Of a DNA stretch of 64,000 nt, positions 27,462 to 35,860 are shown in pieces (position 1 is the stretch's first letter; each line of letters begins with the position of its first letter). The position numbers and the translations under genes were made by a program. The notes under the pieces were generated by a model that saw nothing but the letters and a program-made list of their open reading frames with translations, did no database searches and was not told the DNA's origin. Source of the DNA: Pseudomonadota bacterium (GTDB lineage: Bacteria; Pseudomonadota; Alphaproteobacteria; Rickettsiales; UBA6187); NCBI GenBank assembly GCA_027620075.1, contig JAQCEY010000005.1, positions 62,001 through 126,000 on the forward strand, read 5' to 3'.

Positions 27462-27968
27462 CTAACTATCCTTTTTCCTTCTATCTATTTTTACAGGCAT
27501 CTTGACCCTTCTTCTGTCAGGGCCGACAAAGTTCCTTGAAATTATGAAATTCCTTGGATGTTCGACAACTTCAATCAGCTTCTCCCTTAATTTCTTCACT
27601 GAGAACGGCTTTAGCAGAAATTCGGTAATTCCGCTATCCCTTGCATGCTTTACTTCTTCTATAGTTCCTTTTCCCGTCAACAATATTATAGGTGTAAACC
27701 TGTTTTTTGCTTTATCATCATAGCGTATTTCCCTAACCAGATTACAGCCGTCTACATGTCCTATTTTCCAATCAAGTATTATAAGGTCATACTTTTTTTC
27801 TAGAATTTCTTTTTTAGTTACATCGCCGTTACATGCACACATGATTTTCTTTACGCCGAATACCTTTAAAGTATCGTTCACCAGCTTGACCGTTAGTTTA
27901 TCATCGTCAGCCACCAGAACTTTTATACTGCCTAAAAAATTCGTCGAATCATAAACTTCTTTTTTCAT
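27462..27968 (-). CDS. Single-domain response regulator downstream of motB
   Basis: This 168-residue protein is a CheY-like receiver (about 12-135), with acidic pocket VLVADDDK, phospho-acceptor Asp in LIILDWKIGHVDG, Thr in ILLTGKG and Lys in EFLLKPFSVKK. The extra C-terminal 30 residues are very basic (GPDRRRVKMPVKIDRRKK) and may bind protein or nucleic acid. It is 5 bases from motB and 6 from the Hpt-like gene. A role in adjusting flagellar motor output is inferred from this context. Confidence 0.88.
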   Translation of the reverse strand: MKKEVYDSTNFLGSIKVLVADDDKLTVKLVNDTLKVFGVKKIMCACNGDVTKKEILEKKYDLIILDWKIGHVDGCNLVREIRYDDKAKNRFTPIILLTGKGTIEEVKHARDSGITEFLLKPFSVKKLREKLIEVVEHPRNFIISRNFVGPDRRRVKMPVKIDRRKKDS

Positions 27969-27973
27969 AATAC

Positions 27974-28960
27974 CTACTTTTCTTCATATTCGATAGGATT
28001 GCCGTCTTTATCCCTTGCACCGGATGTTTTTTCCTCAGGATCTTTACGTTTCAACTGAATAAATGATTTCAGCCCCTTATCTAAAGGTCCCAAAATTATA
28101 TCATCGGGTGCAGGTTGTTTACTATACGCAACAATTGATTTCCTCAGCAGCGTAATAGCAATTCTTGAGTTTGCAGGGTCGTCCAAACCGTCATTATTTA
28201 CAGGCTCATTATCTGCCTTGCCTATTATCCTGACTATCTGGGTAGGCGGCAATCCCGATTCTTCCAGATATCGCCTTGCAGCATTTGCTCTGTCGGCAGA
28301 AAGTTCCCATGCGGTATAATCATCACTAGCTGATACAAATTCAGGATTAGTATGACCTACTATCTGAACATAGTTAGGTATATGTTTGACGATACCGGCT
28401 ATTTTCTTCAATATCTGTTTTGTATGAGGCATAAGTTCTGCCGTTCCTTCTTTGAACATAGGTCTGTTCTTTCTATCTGTTATATTAATGTTAAGACCGT
28501 CTATCGTCTGCTCTATCATTATTGAATCGTTATATTTTCCAAGCCCGTCATTTTGTATTATCGCATCATTGACTTCCCTTTGCATGGTATCGAAACTTAC
28601 ATCGGGATTTTCGTCAGCCTTATTATTATCTTCGGGTAATTTTATTATAGGCCCTGATGGCGGAGCGCCGAAGATAAGCCCTAAACTTGCCCAGTCACCC
28701 GTACTCCAGCCTTCGGTATTAGGTGATTTTCCTCCTGCAAAACCGATACCCATTTTTCCCTGCAATCCAAGTGTAGGGCTAAAATAATCCGCAAGCCCCT
28801 CAAGCTGCTCCACAGGCGTTGCAGTCAATAACCACAGCAATAAAAAGAATGCCATCATCGCCGTTACAAAGTCTGCATACGCAACTTTCCACGCACCGCC
28901 GTGATGCCCATGCCCTCCTTTTTTAATCTTTTTAATAATTATTGTCTGCTCTTGAGCCAT
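27974..28960 (-). CDS. motB: Flagellar motor stator protein MotB
   Basis: This 328-residue protein anchors the stator to peptidoglycan. A basic, His/Gly-rich N-terminus (KKGGHGHHGG) precedes the single membrane helix, with the ion-carrying Asp30 in AYADFVTAMMAFF. A plug and linker region rich in Asp and Pro follows, then an OmpA-like peptidoglycan-binding domain (about 165-275, with VQIVGHTNPE and LSADRANAARRYL). The ATG overlaps the motA stop (TAATG), the usual motAB arrangement. A charged tail extends past the domain. Confidence 0.95.
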   Translation of the reverse strand: MAQEQTIIIKKIKKGGHGHHGGAWKVAYADFVTAMMAFFLLLWLLTATPVEQLEGLADYFSPTLGLQGKMGIGFAGGKSPNTEGWSTGDWASLGLIFGAPPSGPIIKLPEDNNKADENPDVSFDTMQREVNDAIIQNDGLGKYNDSIMIEQTIDGLNINITDRKNRPMFKEGTAELMPHTKQILKKIAGIVKHIPNYVQIVGHTNPEFVSASDDYTAWELSADRANAARRYLEESGLPPTQIVRIIGKADNEPVNNDGLDDPANSRIAITLLRKSIVAYSKQPAPDDIILGPLDKGLKSFIQLKRKDPEEKTSGARDKDGNPIEYEEK

Positions 28961-29814
28961 TAACTACTCCCGTTAATAAGTGCGTCAATTTCCTTGAAGC
29001 TTGGCTTCAAGTGACCCGGAACGAATTTTCTTGCTACCTCTACAGTTATAACGGGAGCGTTTCCCTGTACATGGGATATCATTGCCGCTTTCATTACCTC
29101 AAAATATTCTGTTTCAGAATCTGCGAATTTCGAAAGCAGTGCAGCCATAGGAGCAAAGAATCCGTATGAAACCAATACCCCGAAGAACGTTCCTACTAGT
29201 GCCGCACCGATTAAACCTCCTAAAATTTCAGGCGGCTCGGTGATACTTCCCATTGTTTGTATAACACCCAGTACCGCCGCAACAATACCCAGTGCGGGCA
29301 TTGCATCTGCCATTGTATTTAATGATACGCTTGGAGTAGCAGTTTCATGATGATGTTTTTCAATTTCTTTATCCATCAAATCCTCAAGCTGGTAATGGTT
29401 ATCCATGCCCATAGTTACCATACGCATATAGTCACAGAAAAAATCAACAGAATGGTGGTTTTTCAGGAATTTCGGGTAAGCTGTAAATAATTCACTGCTT
29501 TCGGGATTATCGAGTGCTTCTTCTACGGCAAGCATACCTTTTGTTTTCATCAATTTACATATATTGAATAAAAACATTAACAACTGTATATAGTCGTCTT
29601 TTTTATAAGGAGTACCTTTAAAAAGGTTTTTTAGTGTTTTTAGAGTCTTTTTGATAATAAATCCGGGATTTCCAAGCAAAAAAGAGCCGATTGCAGCCCC
29701 TAAAATTATAACAAACTCATTGGGCTGCCATAATACGGCAAAATTACCGTGGTGCATCGCATAACCTGTCGCGACCGCACCAAACACAACTATAGTACCT
29801 ATTATAAATAACAT
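28960..29814 (-). CDS. motA: Flagellar motor stator protein MotA
   Basis: This 284-residue membrane protein forms the proton-driven stator channel with MotB. It has four hydrophobic helices: two near the N-terminus (about 2-20 and 33-50) and two at about 170-190 and 200-222. A cytoplasmic loop between them carries the torque residues, and the conserved MADAMPALGIVAAVLGVIQ helix is present. It is the first gene of a four-gene minus-strand unit (motA, motB, receiver, Hpt). Presence of motAB implies a flagellated cell or recent ancestor. Confidence 0.95.
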   Translation of the reverse strand: MLFIIGTIVVFGAVATGYAMHHGNFAVLWQPNEFVIILGAAIGSFLLGNPGFIIKKTLKTLKNLFKGTPYKKDDYIQLLMFLFNICKLMKTKGMLAVEEALDNPESSELFTAYPKFLKNHHSVDFFCDYMRMVTMGMDNHYQLEDLMDKEIEKHHHETATPSVSLNTMADAMPALGIVAAVLGVIQTMGSITEPPEILGGLIGAALVGTFFGVLVSYGFFAPMAALLSKFADSETEYFEVMKAAMISHVQGNAPVITVEVARKFVPGHLKPSFKEIDALINGSS

Positions 29815-29986
29815 ATTAAATAATCATTTTACCTAAATAACATTGAAATTATTACAAGCGCAGCTATATTAGCCGGTAATTTAATAACTTTAGTCAATCT
29901 TAGGTTAATAAAGTAAAGATTTAGTTAACAATCAATTGAATTGTGCTATTAACCATATATTTTATAACTAAAAAACAGATGTTTTA

Positions 29987-30472
29987 ATGAATTTGGATAG
30001 TTTGGATTTCAGGAATTGCATGGGGCGTTTTGCAACGGGTGTAACCGTTGTAACTACAAAATTAAATAATGACCTGCCATGCGGTATGACCGTTAACTCG
30101 TTTACTTCCCTTTCGCTTGAACCGCCGCTTGTTCTTTTTAACGTTGATAAAAACGCACATAATCATGATAATTTTGCGAACTGCACTAAATTCACGGTAA
30201 ATATATTATCTGAAAGACAATCCGATATATCACAAAAATTTGCCTGCCCCTCCACTATAAAATGGCAGGATATAGATTATACCGATTACAGCAACAATAC
30301 CCCTAAAATAAACGGCTGCATTGCATATATAGCCTGTGATACCGAGCAGATATATAAAGGCGGTGACCATTCTATTATTATCGGACGTGTAACGGATATG
30401 GATATTGAATCGAAAGAAAATCCGCTTATATATTTTAAAGGAAAATACTCTAAAATAGGTGATAAATTATGA
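29987..30472 (+). CDS. Flavin reductase-like FMN-binding protein
   Basis: This 161-residue protein has the flavin reductase-like split-barrel domain over its whole length: FRNCMGRFATGVTVVTT, CGMTVNSFTSLSLEPPLVLF and VNILSERQSDIS, with a late GDHSIIIGRV strand. Such enzymes reduce FMN or FAD with NAD(P)H, often to supply a two-component oxygenase. No oxygenase partner that uses reduced flavin is nearby. Its stop overlaps the dapB start by 4 bases (ATGA), so the two are coupled. Confidence 0.9.
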   Translation: MNLDSLDFRNCMGRFATGVTVVTTKLNNDLPCGMTVNSFTSLSLEPPLVLFNVDKNAHNHDNFANCTKFTVNILSERQSDISQKFACPSTIKWQDIDYTDYSNNTPKINGCIAYIACDTEQIYKGGDHSIIIGRVTDMDIESKENPLIYFKGKYSKIGDKL

Positions 30473-31269
30473 AAATAGGAATTGTCGGCTGTACCGGACG
30501 CATGGGTAAAGCCTTGATTGAAGAGATATACTTAAACGGCAATTGCGAGCTTTCTGCAGGTGCGGTACGCTCAGAAAGTGATTTTGTGGGAATGGATATA
30601 GGTACTCTAGCAGGAATTGACGCTGTAGGCATTAACGCCTGTGGCACTTTGGAAGGTCTGTTTGAAAATAGTGATGCGGTAATTGATTTTTCCAAGCCTT
30701 CCGTAGCATTGCGATGTGCAAAGATTGCCTCCGAACAAGGCAAGATAATGGTTAGCGGCACTACAGGCTTTTCAGATGAAGAGCTGACAAAACTTAAAGA
30801 ACACTCAAAAAACGCCGCTATTATATGGTCGGGAAATATGAGCATGGGTATAAATATATTATCTTCGGTCATTGAGCAGGTTGCGTCTATTTTAGATGAA
30901 AGTTTTGATATTGAAGTTATTGAAATGCACCATTGCCATAAGGTTGACGCTCCTTCAGGGACGGCTTTATTACTTGGAGAAGCAGCCGCAAGGGGACGAA
31001 AAGTTGCATTAGGTGACGTTGCATGTAAATCACGTGACGGCATTATAGGCTCAAGAAAGCGTGGGGAAATAGGGTTTTCTACCATACGTGGCGGTGATGT
31101 TGTCGGGGAACATACCGTAATGTTCGCCGGTGACGGTGAAAGGATTGAGTTTACACATAAAGCTTCCAACCGCAAGATATTTGCCAAAGGGGCTGTGAAG
31201 GCAGCATTATGGGCAAAGAATAAGAAACAGGGTTTTTATTCAATGAAAGATGTTTTGATGGGAAAATAA
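30469..31269 (+). CDS. dapB: 4-hydroxy-tetrahydrodipicolinate reductase
   Basis: This 266-residue enzyme of lysine and diaminopimelate synthesis reduces 4-hydroxy-tetrahydrodipicolinate with NAD(P)H. The N-terminal nucleotide-binding motif is GIVGCTGRMGK (residues 3-13), and the dinucleotide loop SGTTGFS is near 102. The catalytic and substrate segment EMHHCHKVDAPSGTAL carries the active His and Lys. C-terminal TFHK-type residues appear as FTHKASNRKIFAKGAV. Length is normal. A DAP pathway gene fits a cell that makes peptidoglycan. Confidence 0.96.
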   Translation: MKIGIVGCTGRMGKALIEEIYLNGNCELSAGAVRSESDFVGMDIGTLAGIDAVGINACGTLEGLFENSDAVIDFSKPSVALRCAKIASEQGKIMVSGTTGFSDEELTKLKEHSKNAAIIWSGNMSMGINILSSVIEQVASILDESFDIEVIEMHHCHKVDAPSGTALLLGEAAARGRKVALGDVACKSRDGIIGSRKRGEIGFSTIRGGDVVGEHTVMFAGDGERIEFTHKASNRKIFAKGAVKAALWAKNKKQGFYSMKDVLMGK

Positions 31270-31294
31270 TTTTTACTTTCGTAATAAAAATATG

Positions 31295-31522
31295 TGTCAT
31301 GCTGAATTTATTTCAGCATCTACTATATAGTATTTCCAAATTTATAGTAAATTAACTATAAAATTACACCCGTCATTACCCGAATTTTGTGTAACAAAAT
31401 TATAGGGTAATCTCACCGAGATCGCCCTATAGTTTCCTACGGAAACTCGGGCGATGACATTATCAATAATATTTAGAAACACTATACTTTACAATAGAAC
31501 CTGAAACAAGTTCAGGTTGACA
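31295..31522. repeat. Palindromic repeat A, copy 1, interrupted by repeat B
   Basis: The ends are imperfect inverted repeats: TGTCATGCTGAATTTATTTC (31295 onward) against the reverse complement of GAAACAAGTTCAGGTTGACA (ending 31522), about 28 bases each. Between them sits another repeat (31326-31486). Removing it leaves about 67 bases, close to the 69-base uninterrupted copy at 40928-40996. Confidence 0.65.
31326..31486. repeat. Palindromic repeat B, copy 1, nested in repeat A
   Basis: The outer ends are TATAGTATTTCCAAA and the reverse complement of TTTAGAAACACTATA. The inner palindrome (31372-31458) runs GTCATTACCCGAATTTTGTG to GGAAACTCGGGCGATGAC. A related copy lies at 40112-40251. No protein is encoded, so it is a non-autonomous, MITE-like or Rickettsia-type palindromic element. 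Confidence 0.65.
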
Positions 31523-31573
31523 AAACCAATTATGGGGCATTACATTTACTTTTGTATTCTTAAAAAGACAGGC

Positions 31574-32353
31574 TTACCTTATATCGAAGAACATTATACA
31601 AACATTATCCTCGGTTGTCTTCACGTACTGCCTGTTGCCGTCATCAACGTCATCATTAAGGCAGCCGTTTTGCCATGATGATCCGTTATGATAGTCCCTG
31701 CTTTGCGTTTTACCGTCATCAGGGTCGCCGTCGTCCGTTTTATTATCAATATAATATGCTTCCGGCGGTGATAATAATTTACCTCTTGGCCACGATGCCG
31801 AATCAAAACCGCCTACAGATATATTCGTACCGTTAACTTGATGAACATTATCCATGTTTGCATTATCCTGATTAAGGCTTTTTATACCATACCCTCCACC
31901 GGTTCTTGATGTACCTGGAGTGTTCTCAAAAGGAATGTGGGTAGTTCCGGTTCCAGTTCCGGTGAACTCGCCGTCTATTATGCCTGATAAATTAAGATGC
32001 TGCCATGCACGCAAACTTTCACTATCGTCACCGCTACCGATATCAATATCACCGTCACCATTACCGTTACACTGAGCCGCCGTACCGCAAACCCCGTTAG
32101 CACCGTCGTCCCAGTAATCATGTGCGTCGGACATATCTCCGGGAAGGTCTTCATATTTATCATCAAATGCTTCTACAGCTATTTTTAACTGTTCGACCTG
32201 ACTAATTATCGACCTTAACTCGGAAGTCTTCTGAATCGTAACACCTGCCGTTACTATACCCACAAGTATCCCGATAACTACAAGCACTATAGAAAGCTCA
32301 ACGAGGCTAAAACCTTTCGGGTAATTCATAACTTTGCCATTATTTGTATCCAT
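31574..32353 (-). CDS. Type IV prepilin-like protein (pseudopilin)
   Basis: This 259-residue protein has a short leader ending PKG, followed by FSLVELSIVLVVIGILVGIV, the prepilin-peptidase cleavage site and hydrophobic helix of type IV pilins and type II pseudopilins, with Glu5 present. The secreted part contains DLPGDMSDAHDYWDDG and a Cys-flanked NGNGDGDIDIGSGDD stretch that could bind calcium. ATG 32353 is chosen over 32329, which starts closer to the cleavage site; both keep the leader. A paralogue lies at 35026-35838. No assembly ATPase or secretin gene is in the window. Confidence 0.85.
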   Translation of the reverse strand: MDTNNGKVMNYPKGFSLVELSIVLVVIGILVGIVTAGVTIQKTSELRSIISQVEQLKIAVEAFDDKYEDLPGDMSDAHDYWDDGANGVCGTAAQCNGNGDGDIDIGSGDDSESLRAWQHLNLSGIIDGEFTGTGTGTTHIPFENTPGTSRTGGGYGIKSLNQDNANMDNVHQVNGTNISVGGFDSASWPRGKLLSPPEAYYIDNKTDDGDPDDGKTQSRDYHNGSSWQNGCLNDDVDDGNRQYVKTTEDNVCIMFFDIR

Positions 32354-32401
32354 CGGGTTATTATAGCACAAAAGAAATAAAAACTAAAACTATATCAAGT
32401 T

Positions 32402-33955
32402 TTATGCTTTCCTTCTCAAGAAAGCAGGAATATCCATCAAATCCTCATCTTCTTTTTTACTATCACCCTCGGAGCTTTCCTCATTTTCATCGACAGGCTC
32501 TAAAACGCTTTCAGCATTATTAGAACTTCCCCTTGCCCCCCTTGCGGCATTTGCCATTCTTTGGAACAAACCGCCGGAACGTGCCTGAACAGGCTCATAT
32601 ATATCCTTTCTTACCTCATCTTCTTCCTGCTCAACCTCAATATATGCGGTTTCACTATCGCCGCTTGAGTAGCTTTCAGGCTCTACCGGAGAAGGAGGAA
32701 CGAAGAAATCCCCGTCATCAGAGATATCGTTAGCAATCTCGACTTTAGCCCTTTTTTCTTCACTTAGCGATTCCTGATTGTCAAAAAATCTTTTTTCCTC
32801 TTCCGACAATTCTTCTTTATAAGATTCCTGCAACATGTCACTTTGCTGGGAACCGTAAGCTTTTTCATCGTGCTTATTATTATGTTTTTCAACAATCTCA
32901 TCAACTTTAGCCTGTACGGCTATACTTTTCTCCGAGATATCGTTTTTAACAGGCTTTTGTACAAAATAGCTCTTTGTTTCGGTTACAGGCTTATAGTCAA
33001 TTCCCGTAGCTACGACAGAAACCCTTATTTTTCCCTGCAATTCATCATTAAATGTAGAACCGAATATGATATTAGCACTTTCATCAACCTCTTCACGGAT
33101 ACGGTTAGCGGCAACATCTACCTCGAACAACGTCATATCGGAACCGCCCGTTATATTTATCAGCACGCCTCTTGCCCCTTTCATTGAAACATTATCAAGA
33201 AGAGGGTTTGAAATAGCTGCCTCAGCTGCATCTTGAGCACGGCTTTCACCTTCGGCTTCACCCGTTCCCATCATAGCTTTGCCCATTTCGCTCATAACAG
33301 CTTTAACATCGGCAAAGTCAAGATTTATCAAGCCGGGCATAACCATAAGATCGGTAACACCCCTTACCCCCCTATGCAGGACATTATCGGCAAGTTTGAA
33401 GGCATCTGCAAATGTCGTCTTCTCATTTGCAAGCCTGAATAAGTTCTGGTTAGGAATAACTATTAGCGTATCTACATTCCTTTGCATTTCCTCAAGACCT
33501 GCTTCGGCAAGCTTCATGCGGCGAGGTCCTTCAAAATGGAAAGGCTTGGTAACCACACCCACAGTAAGGATACCTTTTTCCCTTGCCGTACGGGCGATTA
33601 CAGGAGCAGCTCCCGTACCCGTACCGCCACCCATTCCGGCGGTAATAAATACCATGTTGCAACTGCTTAAATGTTCTTTTATTTCCTCTATAGCTTCTTC
33701 GGCAGCCGCAGCCCCTACTTCGGGCATAGCTCCGGCACCAAGACCTTGTGTAGTTATCTGACCGAGCTGTATTCTTTTTTCCGTAGCGGAATTTTCTAAA
33801 GCCTGTGCATCGGTATTTGCAACAACGAAATTCACCCCTTCCAGATTTTCTTTTATCATGTTATTGGTAGCATTACCGCCTGCACCGCCAACACCGAAAA
33901 CTGTAATTTCCGGTTTCATAACTGTGTTTTCCGGAAGATGTATGTTAAGTGCCAT
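32402..33955 (-). CDS. ftsZ: Cell division protein FtsZ
   Basis: This 517-residue tubulin-like GTPase forms the division ring. The GTP-binding N-terminal segment [15 protein letters not shown], the tubulin signature [11 protein letters not shown] and the [11 protein letters not shown] segment are all present. The core ends near residue 320. A long acidic linker of about 180 residues follows, then the conserved C-terminal peptide [12 protein letters not shown] that binds FtsA and other partners. The ATG at 33955 is chosen because AAGGAG lies 7 bases upstream; a longer frame would begin at TTG. ftsQ and ftsA are not adjacent, so division genes are dispersed here. Confidence 0.97.
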   Translation of the reverse strand: MALNIHLPENTVMKPEITVFGVGGAGGNATNNMIKENLEGVNFVVANTDAQALENSATEKRIQLGQITTQGLGAGAMPEVGAAAAEEAIEEIKEHLSSCNMVFITAGMGGGTGTGAAPVIARTAREKGILTVGVVTKPFHFEGPRRMKLAEAGLEEMQRNVDTLIVIPNQNLFRLANEKTTFADAFKLADNVLHRGVRGVTDLMVMPGLINLDFADVKAVMSEMGKAMMGTGEAEGESRAQDAAEAAISNPLLDNVSMKGARGVLINITGGSDMTLFEVDVAANRIREEVDESANIIFGSTFNDELQGKIRVSVVATGIDYKPVTETKSYFVQKPVKNDISEKSIAVQAKVDEIVEKHNNKHDEKAYGSQQSDMLQESYKEELSEEEKRFFDNQESLSEEKRAKVEIANDISDDGDFFVPPSPVEPESYSSGDSETAYIEVEQEEDEVRKDIYEPVQARSGGLFQRMANAARGARGSSNNAESVLEPVDENEESSEGDSKKEDEDLMDIPAFLRRKA

Positions 33956-34235
33956 TTTATACTCCTTCAAGTTAGGTAATCACCTGTAAGCAAAAACCAT
34001 AAATAATTTTATACACTCACACTTATTTAAAGCATTATTTTGTTAAATTTACAATATTTATTTTCATTAAAATAGTGTCATAACAACATGTAGTATAGCA
34101 TTTCATATTTAATTTCAATAAGCAATTTATAAATGAGTTAACTATTTTATATAAAATTAATCATATATTAACATTCTTTGGGTATTATTTCCATTACACC
34201 AAATAGTTGAAAAAGTATATTTTGCGGTATTTAAA

Positions 34236-34997
34236 ATGAAACAAGAAAATAACTATCTTAACAACAAGTTAGAGTCCTCAAAACAGACTCTTGTAGCCTT
34301 GAAGGAATGGTTAAGTATTTCCGAATCACAAATGTGTTCAACCGAGGTATTATCCGAGCAGCTTCCTAAAATAAACAGCCTTTTAGAATCAAGCATGAAC
34401 GATATCAGCGAGCATTTTAATAAGATAACAATGAATAGCTCGGATATTGAAGAGGAGATACGTTATATAGATCAGGCTATTGATATTATCAAGATAGGTC
34501 AGAACGAGATAGGGATAACCGACCATCTGTCAGTTCTTGCGTCAAAGACATCGGACGCAAAGACGGCAGAAGCGTTAAGGAATCTTTCAAAGGAAATACA
34601 AAAACAGGAAAAAGACTTACATAACGAGTTGAAAAAAGCCACCGACAATATCAAAGAAAATAGTAACGAAATATCACAAATAGTTGTGGGTATGCAGTTT
34701 CAGGACAGGGTTTCACAAAATATACTTATCACGATAAATATAATGAAAACTATCGTTGAGTATTTGGAAAAGGAAATTTCAAAATCATTGCCTAACCTAC
34801 CTAAAGACGAGCGTAGAAAGCTTCTTGATAAGGAGTTCGCCAAAGAGATACTTACACAGTTCCGACTTGGAGAACTTCAGGTATCTTTTGTAAATCACCT
34901 TATTGAACACGGCTATATAAAGGACGCTGAAGAAATCGGCTTTCATCTTGAAGATCATAAAAAGAAAGATGATGAAGATGATATAGAGTTGTTTTAG
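34236..34997 (+). CDS. CheZ-like chemotaxis phosphatase
   Basis: This 253-residue, almost fully helical protein contains VVGMQFQDRVSQNIL at about 151-165. That matches the CheZ active-site helix (FQDxxxQ), with Asp157 and Gln161 at the spacing of the E. coli catalytic pair. The C-terminus is acidic and ends DDIELF, similar in style to the CheY-binding tail of CheZ. CheZ dephosphorylates CheY-P to reset the flagellar switch. It stands alone next to ftsZ, not beside other chemotaxis genes. The alternative is a general coiled-coil chemotaxis accessory protein. Confidence 0.65.
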   Translation: MKQENNYLNNKLESSKQTLVALKEWLSISESQMCSTEVLSEQLPKINSLLESSMNDISEHFNKITMNSSDIEEEIRYIDQAIDIIKIGQNEIGITDHLSVLASKTSDAKTAEALRNLSKEIQKQEKDLHNELKKATDNIKENSNEISQIVVGMQFQDRVSQNILITINIMKTIVEYLEKEISKSLPNLPKDERRKLLDKEFAKEILTQFRLGELQVSFVNHLIEHGYIKDAEEIGFHLEDHKKKDDEDDIELF

Positions 34998-35025
34998 AAT
35001 AATTTCCCGATGTGAACCATGATTC

Positions 35026-35838
35026 TTAATAATTTGAATCACCCGCACCTATATGAAATATCAAATTACAGGAAACGCCTTCATTTGTTATATTATATAC
35101 TATATCAGGAGCAGCACCCGTAGCACAGTTACCGACATTAGAAGAACCGTTACCCGCCATTACGAAACCGAAATCGGGAGTGCCGTCATCCATTTTGGAA
35201 TCTATATAATATGCGTCTTCAGGGTTAACCACGGAAGTGTTCAGGTCATTTCTTGACCCATGAGTTTTCCCGAACATTATGAAGTTACCTTCAAATTTTC
35301 TTCCCAAAGCATCTTCATAACCACCGACACCCCATGAAGTCATGGCAGCATAATATCTCATTGAAAATCCCGCCCCCTCATAATCACCTGACCGAGGACA
35401 GTTAACACCTATTACAGCCTCCGTACCGCCACCGCTATAATGACCGGATATCATTTTAGCCAGTGCAAGCTGATCCCATGATGTAAACGGCTCTGTATTA
35501 TCACCGGCAGTACTACCGCTTAACCTTCCGTCGCCGTTACCGTTACATGTTCCGGGATTATCGACACGATTTGCATTACCGCAATCACCGGCATCACCGA
35601 AATAATCAACGGCATTAGTCATGTCACCGGGAAGGGCGTTATATGTTTCTTTAAAACTGTCAATGGCAACTTTATATTTTTGAACCTCGGTTAATACTCC
35701 TCTTAGTTTTGCGGTCTGTAGCATATCACTGCCGCCGATAACCACGGCAACTAAAATACCCATAATAACCAGCACTATCGACAACTCTATCAGAGTGAAG
35801 CCTCTGTCGGAACAGTTTTTCTTATCAGGAATACCCAA
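35026..35838 (-). CDS. Type IV prepilin-like protein (pseudopilin), second copy
   Basis: This 270-residue protein carries the prepilin signature DRG followed by FTLIELSIVLVIMGILVAVV. Its body resembles that of the 31574 protein: ALPGDMTNAVDYFGD, then Cys-flanked NGNGDGRLSGS, and a late EDAYYIDSKMDDGTPD against the first protein's EAYYIDNKTDDGDPD. They are therefore paralogues. The start codon is TTG at 35838, supported by AAGGAG about 9 bases upstream; no in-frame ATG precedes the leader. It is 22 bases from the sigma-54-type regulator gene on the same strand. Confidence 0.87.
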   Translation of the reverse strand: MGIPDKKNCSDRGFTLIELSIVLVIMGILVAVVIGGSDMLQTAKLRGVLTEVQKYKVAIDSFKETYNALPGDMTNAVDYFGDAGDCGNANRVDNPGTCNGNGDGRLSGSTAGDNTEPFTSWDQLALAKMISGHYSGGGTEAVIGVNCPRSGDYEGAGFSMRYYAAMTSWGVGGYEDALGRKFEGNFIMFGKTHGSRNDLNTSVVNPEDAYYIDSKMDDGTPDFGFVMAGNGSSNVGNCATGAAPDIVYNITNEGVSCNLIFHIGAGDSNY

Positions 35839-35860
35839 TTGAGTTCTCTCCTTTTATAAA

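Noticed and set aside
31621-32188. Open frames in other phases within the first prepilin gene
   Set aside because: They are produced by the repetitive Asp/Gly codons of the real gene and have no starts or motifs.
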